From Pseudomonas kitaguniensis (lineage in GTDB: Bacteria > Pseudomonadota > Gammaproteobacteria > Pseudomonadales > Pseudomonadaceae): a stretch of DNA of 64,000 nucleotides. The notes beneath the pieces are model-generated. The model ran no database searches, was not told the DNA's origin, and saw only the letters and a list, made by a program, of their open reading frames with translations. Position 1 is the stretch's first letter, and the number at the start of each line of letters is the position of its first letter. The stretch spans positions 1 to 64,000 of the forward strand of contig NZ_VUAZ01000003.1 of NCBI RefSeq assembly GCF_009296165.1, written 5' to 3'. Positions 17,162-26,576 of this stretch are shown here, piece by piece. The position numbers and the translations under genes are program-made.

Positions 17162-17698
17162 TCAAAGTTTCAGGCTGTTGCGCACCGAACTCACTTCATC
17201 CTTGCTCGCGTCGTACGCTTGCGCTTGGCCGGCGTATGAAAAAACATACGCTTTATCGGCATCAAGCGCGCCCACCAATGTTTGTGACAATACGTGTCTT
17301 CCGTTCTCGGTAATCACACACGTAGTTTCCAACGCCTCAAGACGGCTCAATGTTGCGGGGTGCATCTTGCTGCACACGCTTTGATAACCGCCTTGCGCAA
17401 AATCCTTCTGGATAGACTTGCGCATTTCCAGCAATACACCTTGAAGATTAACGGTGTGCCCGGCTTCAATCGGTGTGCCGGTCAACTCCATGACCATCAA
17501 GGTGTTGCCGTTTTCATCATTCTTGATCGCGCGTTGCCGCGACACGGCCTTGGCTGTTTCGGGCGCCTCGCCATCGGATTGCACTGCTTCGACTTGCCAG
17601 CCGTTGGGCCAATGAATTTCCGGGTCGGCAGCCAGCACCAACGGGCTGCCCAACAGTAAACACAACGCGCTCAACAGCGGTGTACGCAATTTGGTCAT
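17162..17698 (-). CDS. secreted conserved hypothetical protein (possibly DUF4946)
   Basis: A 178-residue protein with a clear signal peptide (MTKLRTPLLSALCLLLGSPLVLAADPE, cleavage after the ALA-type site near residue 23) and an otherwise soluble domain opening IHWPNGWQVEAV. It resembles a Pseudomonas-specific family I recall as DUF4946, but I am not certain. Two Cys residues (SVCSKM and TTCVIT) could form a disulphide in the periplasm. The start at 17698 places the signal peptide at the N-terminus; upstream frame extension to 18256 is antisense to gloA and rejected. Function unknown. Confidence 0.75.
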   Translation of the reverse strand: MTKLRTPLLSALCLLLGSPLVLAADPEIHWPNGWQVEAVQSDGEAPETAKAVSRQRAIKNDENGNTLMVMELTGTPIEAGHTVNLQGVLLEMRKSIQKDFAQGGYQSVCSKMHPATLSRLEALETTCVITENGRHVLSQTLVGALDADKAYVFSYAGQAQAYDASKDEVSSVRNSLKL

Positions 17699-17896
17699 GA
17701 CGAAAAACACCCAAGGTTCAAGCGCCAAAGTTTGCGGCCAGCCGCACGCACCTCGCAAGTGCGGCGCGCCCTTTTTCGTTTGGCGCAACAGGCGGGCCTT
17801 GCGTATCATGGTTTGGCTGCATGGATGCTTGCCGCACGCCGATGGAACGCTCTTATCACTGCACGCGGCGTTTGCCCGATTTTTTCTGGAGGGCCC

Positions 17897-18418
17897 ATGA
17901 GCCTGCACGATCTGAACACTTTTCCGGGCGTTACCGCCCAACCTGACACCGCCACCGCCAACTTTGTGTTCAACCACACGATGCTGCGGGTCAAGGACAT
18001 CACCAAATCGCTGGATTTTTACACCCGCGTGCTGGGTTTTTCTCTGGTTGAAAAGCGCGACTTCCCTGAAGCCGAATTCAGCCTGTACTTCCTGGCCCTG
18101 GTAGACAAAGCGCAGATCCCGGCCGACGCCGCCGAACGCACCCAGTGGATGAAGTCGATCCCGGGCATCCTCGAGCTGACCCACAACCACGGCACCGAAA
18201 ACGATGCCGACTTTGCCTATCACAATGGCAACACTGACCCGCGTGGCTTTGGCCATATCTGCATTTCGGTGCCGGATATTGTCGCGGCGTGCGAACGCTT
18301 CGAAGCCTTGGGCTGTGATTTCCAGAAGCGCCTGACCGATGGCCGCATGAAAAGCCTGGCGTTCATCAAAGACCCGGACGCGTACTGGGTTGAGATCATT
18401 CAGCCGGCGCCGATGTAA
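17897..18418 (+). CDS. gloA: lactoylglutathione lyase (glyoxalase I)
   Basis: Detoxifies methylglyoxal by isomerising its hemithioacetal with glutathione. The 173-residue protein matches the longer, zinc-type glyoxalase I of Pseudomonas. Features are FNHTMLRVKDITKSLDFYTRVLGFSLVEKRDFPE at the start, GILELTHNHGTEND in the middle and RGFGHICISVPD, with metal ligands His, Glu, His and Glu expected in FNHTML, LELTHN, FGHICI and YWVEII. The ATG at 17897 follows GGAGGGCCC. It stands between two terminators as a single-gene unit. Confidence 0.95.
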   Translation: MSLHDLNTFPGVTAQPDTATANFVFNHTMLRVKDITKSLDFYTRVLGFSLVEKRDFPEAEFSLYFLALVDKAQIPADAAERTQWMKSIPGILELTHNHGTENDADFAYHNGNTDPRGFGHICISVPDIVAACERFEALGCDFQKRLTDGRMKSLAFIKDPDAYWVEIIQPAPM

Positions 18419-18431
18419 ACGTCGCGCTTAC

Positions 18432-18466
18432 AAAAAAACCCCATGATCACTCATGGGGTTTTTTCA
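18432..18466. terminator. bidirectional terminator between gloA and ahpF
   Basis: AAAAAAACCCCATGA-TCAC-TCATGGGGTTTTTT: a long perfect stem flanked by A- and T-runs, at the convergence of gloA (plus) and ahpF (minus). Confidence 0.9.
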
Positions 18467-18481
18467 TTTACGCAGCCATGT

Positions 18482-20047
18482 TTACGCTGGTGCAGACGTG
18501 CGGATCAGGTGATCGAACGCACTCAGCGAAGCTTTGGCGCCCTCGCCGATCGCGATCACGATCTGCTTGTACGGCACGGTGGTCACGTCACCGGCCGCGA
18601 ATACACCTGGCAGCGACGTCTCGCCACGCGCATCGACAATGATCTCGCCACGCGGCGTCAGTTCTACAGTGCCTTTGAGCCAGTCGGTGTTGGGCAGCAA
18701 ACCAATCTGTACAAAGATACCTTCCAGGTCGATGGTCTTGAACTCGCCGGTGTCACGGTCCTTGTACGCCAGGCCGGTGACTTTTTGGCCATCGCCTTTG
18801 ACTTCACTGGTCAACGCACTGGTGATCACGTCAACGTTAGGCAGGCTGTGAAGCTTGCGTTGCAGCACGGCGTCGGCACGCAACTTACTGTCGAACTCGA
18901 GCAAGGTCACATGGCTGACGATACCGGCCAGGTCGATGGCGGCTTCGACGCCGGAGTTACCGCCACCGATCACCGCTACGCGCTTGCCTTTGAACAGCGG
19001 GCCATCACAGTGCGGGCAGAAGCACACGCCTTTGGCTTTGTATTCCTGCTCGCCCGGCACACCCATTTCGCGCCAGCGTGCGCCGGTCGCCAAAATCAAC
19101 GTCTTGGACTTGAGGGTCGCACCGCTTTCAAAACGAATCTCGTGCAGCCCCCCGGGATTTTTTGCCGGCACCAGGCTGCTCGCACGCTGCAGGTTCATGA
19201 TGTCGACGTCGTACTGACGCACGTGGGCTTCCAGCGCGCTGACCAGTTTCGGTCCTTCGGTTTCCTGCACGGAAATGAAGTTTTCGATGGACATGGTGTC
19301 CAGCACTTGCCCGCCAAAACGCTCTGCGGCCACACCGGTGCGGATGCCTTTACGTGCTGCGTAGATAGCGGCTGTAGCGCCGGCTGGGCCACCGCCGACG
19401 ACCAGCACATCAAACGCGTCTTTTGCGCTGATTTTCTCGGCGGCTTTTTCGATACCGCTGGTGTCGAGTTTGGCGAGGATTTCTTCCAGGCCCATGCGGC
19501 CCTGGCCGAAATTCACACCGTTGAGGTAAACGCTCGGCACCGCCATGACTTGGCGCTCATCAACTTCGGCCTGGAACAGCGCGCCGTCGATGGCGACGTG
19601 GCGGACGTTCGGGTTAAGCACGGCCATCAGGTTGAGTGCCTGGACCACGTCCGGGCAGTTCTGGCAGGACAGCGAGAAGTAAGTCTCGAAGCTGAACTCG
19701 CCTTTGAGTGCGCGGATCTGTTCAATCACCTCGACACTGGCCTTCGACGGGTGGCCACCGACTTGCAGCAGGGCCAACACCAGCGAAGTGAATTCATGAC
19801 CCATCGGGATGCCGGCAAAACGCACGTTGATAGCGGCACCTGGGCGGTTGATGGAGAACGAAGGCTTGCGCGCATCATCACCGTCGCTTTTCAGGGTAAT
19901 CAGCGTGGAGAGGCTGGCTACATCTTGCAAAAGGGCCAGCATTTCCTGGGATTTCGCACCGTCGTCGAGGGACGCGATGATCTCGATCGGCTGGGTGACC
20001 CGTTCCAGGTATGACTTCAACTGAGCTTTAAGATTGGCGTCCAACAT
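18482..20047 (-). CDS. ahpF: alkyl hydroperoxide reductase subunit F
   Basis: A 521-residue NADH-dependent flavoprotein disulphide reductase that recycles AhpC. The N-terminal double-thioredoxin domain carries the redox pair Cys128-x-x-Cys131 ([11 protein letters not shown]). The FAD-binding fold starts at [21 protein letters not shown] near residue 215. The second redox CxxC is FCPHCDG near residue 345, and the NAD site is [13 protein letters not shown]. The C-terminal FAD motif GVFAAGDVT is intact. Full family length. It lies 131 bases downstream of ahpC on the same strand, with a terminator in between, so expression may be partly independent. Confidence 0.97.
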   Translation of the reverse strand: MLDANLKAQLKSYLERVTQPIEIIASLDDGAKSQEMLALLQDVASLSTLITLKSDGDDARKPSFSINRPGAAINVRFAGIPMGHEFTSLVLALLQVGGHPSKASVEVIEQIRALKGEFSFETYFSLSCQNCPDVVQALNLMAVLNPNVRHVAIDGALFQAEVDERQVMAVPSVYLNGVNFGQGRMGLEEILAKLDTSGIEKAAEKISAKDAFDVLVVGGGPAGATAAIYAARKGIRTGVAAERFGGQVLDTMSIENFISVQETEGPKLVSALEAHVRQYDVDIMNLQRASSLVPAKNPGGLHEIRFESGATLKSKTLILATGARWREMGVPGEQEYKAKGVCFCPHCDGPLFKGKRVAVIGGGNSGVEAAIDLAGIVSHVTLLEFDSKLRADAVLQRKLHSLPNVDVITSALTSEVKGDGQKVTGLAYKDRDTGEFKTIDLEGIFVQIGLLPNTDWLKGTVELTPRGEIIVDARGETSLPGVFAAGDVTTVPYKQIVIAIGEGAKASLSAFDHLIRTSAPA

Positions 20048-20088
20048 ACGGGCGATTTCCTATTAATTCGATTTATTGCAGACAAAAA

Positions 20089-20121
20089 AAACGCCCGAGC
20101 GAAACTCGCCCGGGCGTTTTG
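20089..20121. terminator. intrinsic terminator between ahpC and ahpF
   Basis: ACGCCCG (with an A8 run to its left) pairs with CGGGCGT followed by TTTT. On the minus strand it follows ahpC, so ahpF is reached only by read-through or its own promoter. Confidence 0.8.
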
Positions 20122-20178
20122 AGGGCGGTGCAGCTTACTTAAGGTGCGGCAAAATCCGCCCTGAGCTCGTTCACAGAC

Positions 20179-20742
20179 TTAGATCTTGCCGACCAGGTCC
20201 AGGGACGGAGCCAAGGTGGCCTCGCCTTCTTTCCACTTGGCTGGGCAGACTTCGCCTGGGTGAGCAGCAACGTACTGGGCCGCTTTGATTTTGCGCAGCA
20301 GCTCGGAAGCGTCACGGCCAACACCACCGTCGTTCAGTTCAACGATCTTGATCTGACCTTCTGGGTTGATCACGAAAGTACCGCGGTCTGCCAGGCCAGC
20401 TTCTTCGATCAGTACGTCGAAGTTGCGGGAGATGGTCAGGGTTGGGTCGCCGATCATGGTGTACTGGATTTTGCCGATGGCTGGCGAAGTGTTGTGCCAG
20501 GCAGCGTGAGCAAAGTGGGTGTCGGTGGAAACGCTGTAGATTTCGACGCCCAGTTTCTGGAATTCGGCGTAGTTGTCAGCCAGGTCTTCCAGTTCGGTTG
20601 GGCAAACGAAGGTGAAGTCAGCCGGGTAGAAAAATACTACGGACCACTTGCCTTTCAGATCAGCTTCCGACACGTCTACGAAGTTGCCGTTTTTGTAGGC
20701 GGTAGCTTTGAACGGTTTTACTTGGCTGTTGATGATAGGCAT
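20179..20742 (-). CDS. ahpC: alkyl hydroperoxide reductase subunit C (typical 2-Cys peroxiredoxin)
   Basis: Reduces hydrogen peroxide, organic peroxides and peroxynitrite. The 187-residue protein has the peroxidatic Cys47 in [14 protein letters not shown] and the resolving Cys166 in [13 protein letters not shown], which is typical of decameric AhpC. The ATG at 20742 is preceded by GGAGATTCAACG. Upstream (20811-20847) is an OxyR-spaced operator, consistent with peroxide induction. Its reductase partner ahpF follows downstream. Confidence 0.97.
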   Translation of the reverse strand: MPIINSQVKPFKATAYKNGNFVDVSEADLKGKWSVVFFYPADFTFVCPTELEDLADNYAEFQKLGVEIYSVSTDTHFAHAAWHNTSPAIGKIQYTMIGDPTLTISRNFDVLIEEAGLADRGTFVINPEGQIKIVELNDGGVGRDASELLRKIKAAQYVAAHPGEVCPAKWKEGEATLAPSLDLVGKI

Positions 20743-20810
20743 CGTTGAATCTCCGTCAGGGTTAAGAAGTTGATGGGAGGAATCCTACGCACTCTTTCGG
20801 CCGGTGGCTC

Positions 20811-20847
20811 ATTGGCAAACCTGATGCTAACGATTGGTTTTCCCTAT
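20811..20847 (-). promoter_or_regulatory. OxyR-type binding site upstream of ahpC
   Basis: Read on the minus strand, four tetranucleotides ATAG, CAAT, ATCA and CAAT are spaced exactly 7 bases apart, matching the ATAG-N7-CTAT-N7-ATAG-N7-CTAT layout of OxyR sites with 12 of 16 positions conserved. It lies about 70-105 bases upstream of the ahpC start. Known OxyR control of ahpC in Pseudomonas supports the call. Confidence 0.65.
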
Positions 20848-20874
20848 CAAGTGACGGTATTAATAGAAGAAAAC

Positions 20875-21807
20875 TCAAACCAGCGCCGGGGTGGCCAAGG
20901 TCATGCCGAGAAAGGGCGCGGCTTCAACATAGCGCATCGCAGATTTGATGTCGCTCCAGCCGACGTAACTCATCAGCGACTTGAGGTCCCAGCCACTGCG
21001 ATGCGCCCAGCTCGCAAAGCCGCGCCGCAGCGAGTGGCTGGTGTATTGATCGGCAGGAATGCCGGCGCGCTCCAGGGCCTGGCGCAGCAGCGGGATCACG
21101 CTGTTGGGGTGCAAGCCCTCCTCGCCCAGGTTGCCCCAACGGTCCACCGCACGGAACACCGGGCCACGCACCAAGGCCGAAGCGCTGAGCCATTCACTGT
21201 ACGCCTGCACCGGGCACAGGCGCAGCAGCGCCGGGGTTTGATAGGTTTTGCCGATATTCTCGCGATCACTTTTGCTGCGCGGCAAGTACAGGCTGATGCC
21301 AGCGCCGGGCGTGGCCTGCACGTGCTCAATCGCTAAGCGGCAGAGCTCGTCACTGCGAAAGCCGCGCCAGAAGCCCAGCAGAATTAACGCTGTATCGCGC
21401 TTGGCACGTAGCAAACGCGGTTGGTCATCAGCCTCGCGCGCAGTGTTTGCATCCTCTTGCAGAAACCCGACGACCTGCTCCAGATGCTTGAGCTGCAAAG
21501 GCTCGGCTTGTTTTTCGCGCACCGGGTGCACGGCGCGAATGCCCTTGAGCACTTTGCGCACCACCGGCGCCTTGGTCGGGTCGGGAAAACCCTGGCTGGT
21601 GTGCCACTGCGCGAGTGCCGAGAGCCGCAGCTTCAAGGTGTTCACCGCCAACACGCCCGCATGCGCGACCAGGTAGCGCGCCACGCTGTCACTGGTTGCC
21701 GGCAGAAACCCTCCCCAACTGACTTCGAAGTGTTCGATTGCCGCACGGTAACTGCGCCGCGTGTTATCGCGGGTTGCGGCGTTGAGGTAACGGTCCAAGT
21801 CGCTCAT
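20875..21807 (-). CDS. tyrosine-type site-specific recombinase
   Basis: A 310-residue phage-integrase-family recombinase. The N-terminal SAM-like core-binding domain (residues 1-100, NTRRSYRAAIEHFEVSW) precedes a catalytic domain with the expected residues: Arg in GFWRGFRSDELCRL, the His-x-x-Arg box in TSHSLRRGFASWAHR, GWSD in place of the second His, and the Tyr nucleophile in KSAMRYVEAAP. It is divergent from a KfrA-like gene with a palindrome in the gap. No phage or transposon genes surround it, so it is probably a resident recombinase rather than an element integrase. Confidence 0.88.
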   Translation of the reverse strand: MSDLDRYLNAATRDNTRRSYRAAIEHFEVSWGGFLPATSDSVARYLVAHAGVLAVNTLKLRLSALAQWHTSQGFPDPTKAPVVRKVLKGIRAVHPVREKQAEPLQLKHLEQVVGFLQEDANTAREADDQPRLLRAKRDTALILLGFWRGFRSDELCRLAIEHVQATPGAGISLYLPRSKSDRENIGKTYQTPALLRLCPVQAYSEWLSASALVRGPVFRAVDRWGNLGEEGLHPNSVIPLLRQALERAGIPADQYTSHSLRRGFASWAHRSGWDLKSLMSYVGWSDIKSAMRYVEAAPFLGMTLATPALV

Positions 21808-21928
21808 GAGGGGCCTATTCGTACTGCCAGCGGGTGTATCGGCGGTTAAAACGGTGGTGAGACGGGATAATACGCCAATATCCCATCTGATAAATCCTCA
21901 ATTTAAACATTTTTATAATCGTGATACA

Positions 21929-21951
21929 GTACGTAAATACATACTACGTAC
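21929..21951. promoter_or_regulatory. palindromic operator candidate between recombinase and KfrA-like genes
   Basis: GTACGTA (21929-21935) and TACGTAC (21945-21951) form a 7-base inverted repeat with a 9-base spacer. A further ACAGTAC copy recurs at 21926 and 21953. It lies 27 bases before the KfrA-like start codon. KfrA proteins repress their own promoters by binding such repeats, so autoregulation is likely. Confidence 0.55.
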
Positions 21952-21977
21952 CACAGTACTAAATCGACGGAGACTTC

Positions 21978-22985
21978 ATGGCACGCGGCGGCATAAACAA
22001 AGCAGTGGTTCAAACGGCGCGCCTGGCACTCATTGCCCGTGGCGAAAACCCGAGCATCGACGCGGTACGCATCGAAATGGGCAATACCGGCTCGAAAACC
22101 ACGATTCACCGCTATTTGAAGGAACTGGACGACAGCGAAAACCGGCTGACGATCACCGAAGCGCCGATTGACGACGAGCTCGGTGAGCTGGTGGCGCGGC
22201 TGTCGCAGCGCTTGAAAGAAAAGGCGCAGGAGCCCATCGACCTGGCCTTGGCGCAATTCGAACAGCAAAAAGCCGCCCTGCTCGCCCAGGTAGAAACGCT
22301 GGAAGACGCGCACAGCCAGCTCAAGCAGCAATTTGATATTCAAGCCGCGGCGCTGGCCGAAGAAAGCGCGGCCCTGCTCACCACCAGTACCAGCTTGCAG
22401 ACCGAGCAAACCCGTAACGCCGGGCTCAGCCAGGCGTGCAGCGATTACGAATTAAGGATTAACGACAAGGACGAGCAGATCCGCTCGCTGGAAGAAAAGC
22501 ACCTGCACGCCCGCGATGCGCTGGAGCATTACCGCAACGCGATCAAAGAGCAGCGTGAGCAGGAGCAACGTCGCCATGAAGGCCAACTGCAACAGGTACA
22601 GGCAGAACTCCGCCAGGCCCAGCAAAGTGCGATGGTGCGTCAGGATGAAATCACTCAGTTGCACCGCGACAATGAGCGGCTATTGATCGAGCATCGGGTG
22701 ACGTCCAAGGAATTGGCCGCGCTGCAGGAGCAAAGCCGCAAAGACCAAGCGTTGCAGCTCACGCTGAGCCAGCAGGTCAGCTTGGCTGAAAGTGAACGCA
22801 CGCTGCTTCAAGAGCGCCTGCGCGTGGCTTTGCTCGAAAGCCAATCACGCCAGCAAGCACTGACCGAACAGCAGCAGACCCACAAAGCCCTGGAGCTGGA
22901 ACTTATCAAGGCCCAGGCCAGCATAGAGGCATTGCGCCTGGCGGCCGCCGTTGCAACGGCGCCAGAGGCAACGCCCGACACCTGA
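21978..22985 (+). CDS. KfrA-like DNA-binding coiled-coil protein
   Basis: A 335-residue protein. Residues 1-60 match the KfrA N-terminal DNA-binding domain (ARGGINKAVVQTARLALIARG, then GSKTTIHRYLKELDD). The remaining 270 residues are an almost unbroken coiled-coil rich in Gln, Glu, Ala and Leu. Plasmid KfrA proteins are autoregulated and form filaments that aid partition. This chromosomal copy is paired divergently with a tyrosine recombinase. The ATG at 21978 follows ACGGAGACTTC. It ends one base before the convergent gorA stop. A role in chromosome or element maintenance is speculative. Confidence 0.85.
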   Translation: MARGGINKAVVQTARLALIARGENPSIDAVRIEMGNTGSKTTIHRYLKELDDSENRLTITEAPIDDELGELVARLSQRLKEKAQEPIDLALAQFEQQKAALLAQVETLEDAHSQLKQQFDIQAAALAEESAALLTTSTSLQTEQTRNAGLSQACSDYELRINDKDEQIRSLEEKHLHARDALEHYRNAIKEQREQEQRRHEGQLQQVQAELRQAQQSAMVRQDEITQLHRDNERLLIEHRVTSKELAALQEQSRKDQALQLTLSQQVSLAESERTLLQERLRVALLESQSRQQALTEQQQTHKALELELIKAQASIEALRLAAAVATAPEATPDT

Positions 22986-24344
22986 TCAGTCGTCGACAGG
23001 CGTGCGCATAGTGACGAACTCTTCCGCTGACGTCGGGTGCACGCCAATGGTTTCGTCGAACTGCTGCTTGGTCGCGCCGGCCTTGAGCGCGATCGCCAGG
23101 CCCTGGATGATTTCGCCCGCCTCGGGGCCGACCATGTGGCAACCGAGCACCTTGTCGGTGTCGGCGTCGACCACCAGCTTCATCAAGGTTTTCTCCTGGC
23201 AGTCGGTCAGCGTCAGCTTCATCGGCCTGAAGCGGCTTTCGAAGAGTTGCACACGGTGGCCGTTCTTCTTCGCCTCTTCTTCGGTCAGGCCGACAGTGCC
23301 GATATTCGGCAGGCTGAACACCGCCGTCGGGATCATCGCGTAATCGACCGGGCGGTATTGCTCAGGCTTGAACAGCCGCCGCGCCACCGCCATGCCTTCG
23401 GCCAACGCAACCGGGGTCAATTGCACGCGACCAATCACATCGCCAATCGCCAGGATCGAAGCGTCGGCGGTCTGATACTGGTCATCCACTTCGACAAAAC
23501 CGCGCTCGTCCAACTTCACGCCAGTGTTTTCCAGGCCGAGGTTGTCGAGCATTGGCCGGCGACCCGTGGCGTAGAACACGCAATCGGCATCCAGCACACG
23601 GCCATCTTTCAGCGTGGCCTTGAGGCTGCCGTCCGCCTGCTTGTCGATACGTTGGATGTCGGCATTAAACTGCAGGTCCAGGCCGCGCTTGGTCAATTCC
23701 TCTTGCAGGTGCTTGCGCACCGAACCGTCGAAGCCGCGCAAGAACAGGTCGCCGCGGTACAGCAGCGTGGTGAGCGCGCCCAGGCCATGGAAGATGCCGG
23801 CGAATTCAACCGCAATGTAACCACCACCCACCACCAGCACGCGTTTTGGCAACTCTTTGAGGAAGAACGCTTCATTGGAGCCGATGGCGTGTTCGCGCCC
23901 TGGAATGTCCGGAATCTGCGGCCAGCCGCCCGTCGCGATCAAGATGTGCTTGGCGGTAAAGCGTTCGCCATTGATCTCTACCTGGTGCGCATCAACCAAG
24001 CGCGCATGGCCCTCATGCAGGGTCACGCCGCTGTTGACCAGCAGGTTGCGGTAGATGCCATTAAGGCGATTGATTTCGCGATCTTTGTTGGCGATCAAGG
24101 TCGCCCAATCAAATTTTGCTTCGCCCAACGACCAGCCGAAACCGCTGGCTTGCTCGAAGTCTTCGGCGAAATGTGCACCGTAGACCAACAGTTTTTTTGG
24201 CACGCAGCCGACGTTGACGCAGGTGCCGCCCAAGTAGCGGCTTTCCGCAACGGCTACCTTGGCGCCAAAGCCTGCGGCAAAACGCGCCGCGCGAACACCG
24301 CCGGAACCGGCGCCAATTACATACAGATCAAAATCGTAGGCCAT
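22986..24344 (-). CDS. gorA: glutathione-disulphide reductase
   Basis: A 452-residue NADPH flavoenzyme that keeps glutathione reduced. The FAD motif [16 protein letters not shown] is at the start, the redox-active pair Cys42/Cys47 in [13 protein letters not shown], the NADPH motif [13 protein letters not shown] near residue 175, and the C-terminal dimer-interface motif [11 protein letters not shown] with the catalytic His. All key parts are present and the length is normal. It lies downstream of galU on the same strand but after a terminator. It works alongside gloA and ahpCF in thiol and peroxide defence, though not in one operon. Confidence 0.96.
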   Translation of the reverse strand: MAYDFDLYVIGAGSGGVRAARFAAGFGAKVAVAESRYLGGTCVNVGCVPKKLLVYGAHFAEDFEQASGFGWSLGEAKFDWATLIANKDREINRLNGIYRNLLVNSGVTLHEGHARLVDAHQVEINGERFTAKHILIATGGWPQIPDIPGREHAIGSNEAFFLKELPKRVLVVGGGYIAVEFAGIFHGLGALTTLLYRGDLFLRGFDGSVRKHLQEELTKRGLDLQFNADIQRIDKQADGSLKATLKDGRVLDADCVFYATGRRPMLDNLGLENTGVKLDERGFVEVDDQYQTADASILAIGDVIGRVQLTPVALAEGMAVARRLFKPEQYRPVDYAMIPTAVFSLPNIGTVGLTEEEAKKNGHRVQLFESRFRPMKLTLTDCQEKTLMKLVVDADTDKVLGCHMVGPEAGEIIQGLAIALKAGATKQQFDETIGVHPTSAEEFVTMRTPVDD

Positions 24345-24395
24345 TTCACTCTCCTCGGCAGGTCATCAGCATACCGACTTAGATGGGGCCGAAAA

Positions 24396-24425
24396 ACCAA
24401 AAAGCCACCCGAAGGTGGCTTTTTA
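24396..24425 (-). terminator. intrinsic terminator after galU
   Basis: AAAAAGCCACC-cgaa-GGTGGCTTTTT: a perfect stem with a tetraloop, flanked by A- and T-runs, between galU and gorA. Confidence 0.9.
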
Positions 24426-24458
24426 CTTACATCGGCATAGCAGTCAGGCAAGCCTGAA

Positions 24459-25298
24459 TCAGTAAGCCTTGCCCGTCTTGTAGAAGTGCTCGAAGCAGAA
24501 GTTGGTTGCCTCGATGTAGCCTTCAGCGCCGCCGCAGTCAAAACGCTGGCCCTTGAATTTGTAGGCGATTACGCAGCCGTCTTTGGCTTGCTTCAACAGG
24601 GCGTCGGTGATCTGGATTTCGCCGCCCTTGCCTGGCTCGGTTTCTTCGATCAGCTTGAAGATGTCCGGGGTCAGGATGTAACGGCCGATGATCGCCAGGT
24701 TCGACGGCGCGTCTTCCGGGTTTGGCTTCTCGACCATGTCGCGAACGCGGATCAGGCCATCACCAATTTCGTCGCCGGCGATCACGCCGTACTTGTTGGT
24801 TTGCGATGGGTCTACTTCCATCACCGCAACGATGGTGCAACGGTATTTCTTGAACAGATCAACCATCTGTTCCAGAACGCCTTTGCCGTCAAGGTTCACA
24901 CACAGGTCATCCGCCAGCACCACGGCGAACGGTTCGTCACCGATCAGTGGGCGGCCGGTCAGAATCGCGTGGCCAAGGCCTTTCATCTGGGTTTGACGAG
25001 TGTAGGAGAACGAGCACTCGTCGAGCAGTTTACGGATACCGACCAGGTACTTTTCCTTGTCGGTGCCCTTGATCTGGTTTTCCAGCTCGTAGCTGATGTC
25101 GAAGTGGTCTTCGAGCGCGCGCTTACCACGGCCGGTGACGATGGAGATTTCGTTCAAACCGGCATCCAGTGCCTCTTCGACGCCGTACTGAATCAGTGGC
25201 TTGTTCACCACCGGCAGCATCTCTTTGGGCATGGCCTTGGTCGCTGGCAAGAAGCGAGTGCCGTAACCGGCTGCTGGGAACAAGCATTTCTTGATCAT
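24459..25298 (-). CDS. galU: UTP--glucose-1-phosphate uridylyltransferase
   Basis: Makes UDP-glucose for LPS, exopolysaccharide and osmoprotectant synthesis. The 279-residue protein begins MIKKCLFPAAGYGTRFLPATKAMPKEMLP, the nucleotide-binding signature, and contains LADDLCVN for metal binding and VEKP at the sugar site. Length matches Pseudomonas GalU. The ATG at 25298 is preceded by AAGGACTCAT. A terminator follows. Confidence 0.96.
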   Translation of the reverse strand: MIKKCLFPAAGYGTRFLPATKAMPKEMLPVVNKPLIQYGVEEALDAGLNEISIVTGRGKRALEDHFDISYELENQIKGTDKEKYLVGIRKLLDECSFSYTRQTQMKGLGHAILTGRPLIGDEPFAVVLADDLCVNLDGKGVLEQMVDLFKKYRCTIVAVMEVDPSQTNKYGVIAGDEIGDGLIRVRDMVEKPNPEDAPSNLAIIGRYILTPDIFKLIEETEPGKGGEIQITDALLKQAKDGCVIAYKFKGQRFDCGGAEGYIEATNFCFEHFYKTGKAY

Positions 25299-25608
25299 AT
25301 GAGTCCTTACAAAGGGCTGTGCGTACGGAATTCGGCGCAGTCTAATGAGGCCGCAGTCACCTTACAATGGCTCCTGCTGGCGTTGCGATGTCAACATAGA
25401 GAAAAAATGTCGGCGTAAGTTCCACTAATCATACAAAGAGCCTTACCAACGGTTAGACAAAACCGGCCTGAGCGCCTTTGTTTAAAAGGGCTCTGACTGT
25501 TTTAGCACGCTTTTGGGCGTTGAACACTGCGCTGCAACAACTTGCGCGCGTTCGGGGCATTTGGCGCTATCATTGCGCCCTTGAACCAGACCAAGAGATT
25601 GTTAATAG
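25299..25608. other. intergenic region between galU and a small conserved gene
   Basis: About 310 bases with divergent promoters expected for galU (left) and the 61-residue gene (right). I found no convincing gene, hairpin or repeat. The last 40 bases before 25609 contain TTGGCGCTATCATTG, a possible core promoter element for the small gene, but the match is weak. Confidence 0.4.
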
Positions 25609-25794
25609 ATGTCAGAACCAAAAGGTGTAAACGGCTACCTGATCACCCAGCGCGCAGATGGCTGGCACTTGATCAACTTCCACGGTGACAGCGTTGCCGG
25701 CGCATTCGCGACCGAGAGCCAGGCGGTTGCAGTTGCCGAAGTCTTTGTGGATGAAGCCGGCCACGCGTCGAGCGCAAGACCGAAGAAGAAGTAA
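25609..25794 (+). CDS. small conserved hypothetical protein (61 residues)
   Basis: The product begins MSEPKGVNGYLITQRADGWHLINFHGDSVAGAFAT and ends with a Lys-rich tail. It has the look of a single small alpha/beta domain conserved among pseudomonads. No catalytic motif is visible. It is followed by a strong terminator, making a one-gene unit. Function unknown. Confidence 0.75.
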   Translation: MSEPKGVNGYLITQRADGWHLINFHGDSVAGAFATESQAVAVAEVFVDEAGHASSARPKKK

Positions 25795-25813
25795 GCGTTC
25801 AAAAGCTTGCGCA

Positions 25814-25838
25814 CAAAGCCCCGTTGAACGGGGCTTTG
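25814..25838 (+). terminator. intrinsic terminator
   Basis: CAAAGCCCCGTT-ga-ACGGGGCTTTG, a 10-12 base stem 20 bases after the 61-residue gene. The T-run is short (TTTG). Confidence 0.75.
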
Positions 25839-25939
25839 TAGTGTTTGTCTGTACCTTGATGGCAGTTAGCTATAATCTGCTGCGAACGCCCCACGACAGT
25901 GTCAGCGCCCCTCCAACACCACCAACGACGACCTTACAC

Positions 25940-26224
25940 ATGAACAAGATTCTGGCACTGACTGCGGCACTGACGCTGATCACCGGCTGCACCACCACCT
26001 CTGATACCTACCTGAAAAACGGCGAGCAAGGTTTGACCATCGACTGTTCAGGCGAGGCGAACTCGTGGGCCAGTTGCTACGAGAAAGCTGACGCCTCGTG
26101 CGCAGGCACCGGCTACCGCATCGTCGGAACCGAAGGCACGCCGTCGCTGAAAGAAGACGACAAGACACTCGGCAAAGACGTCGGCAACTTCAAGGGCCGC
26201 AGTGTGGTTGTGGTCTGCAAGTAA
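25940..26224 (+). CDS. small lipoprotein
   Basis: A 94-residue protein with a lipoprotein signal: MNKILALTAALTLITGC, lipobox ITGC with Cys17. The mature part contains four further Cys residues (IDCSGEANSWASCYEKADASC and the terminal VVVCK), suggesting disulphides in the periplasm. The ATG at 25940 puts the signal at the N-terminus; an upstream extension would overlap the previous gene. Family not recognised beyond conserved Pseudomonas lipoprotein. Confidence 0.8.
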   Translation: MNKILALTAALTLITGCTTTSDTYLKNGEQGLTIDCSGEANSWASCYEKADASCAGTGYRIVGTEGTPSLKEDDKTLGKDVGNFKGRSVVVVCK

Positions 26225-26233
26225 GCCACAGGG

Positions 26234-26464
26234 CTACAGGTGAATTTCGGCGAACTTGATCCCGAGTTCGCGTAGCAGCTCGATTAAGTCATCCAGCTTC
26301 GCAAATGACTCAACCTCATCCTGCTCATCCACCAGAAAATAACTGCGCCCGCCGCTTTTCTTGAAAAATACGATCCACTCGCCAAGATCGGCAGGGTTCT
26401 GGATGACATGGGTGGCCGAGATCTGACCCTCGGCGTGGCGGGCTCTGACGTGTTCACGTTTCAT
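26234..26464 (-). CDS. conserved hypothetical protein (76 residues)
   Basis: A compact protein starting MKREHVRARHAEGQISATHVIQ and containing EWIVFFKKSGGRSYFLVDEQ, then a C-terminal helical part (LDDLIELLRELGIKFAEIHL). No signal peptide or membrane segment. The sequence has the regular pattern of a real small domain. It is convergent with the preceding lipoprotein gene, with 9 bases between stops. Function unknown. Confidence 0.75.
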   Translation of the reverse strand: MKREHVRARHAEGQISATHVIQNPADLGEWIVFFKKSGGRSYFLVDEQDEVESFAKLDDLIELLRELGIKFAEIHL

Positions 26465-26576
26465 GGCGGGCTTCCAAAAAAAGACAAGTGCCGTGCAACC
26501 TCAACCGTTGCGCGGCATTTTTTGCATTGAATAACCGACAGTTTAACGGCGCCTTCGCCACAGCGCCGACAGCAGC

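Noticed and set aside
18443..20014. Plus-strand frame of 523 codons over ahpF
   Set aside because: Complementary shadow of a full-length ahpF; no motif or ribosome site.
23037..24440. Plus-strand frame of 467 codons over gorA
   Set aside because: Antisense shadow of gorA.
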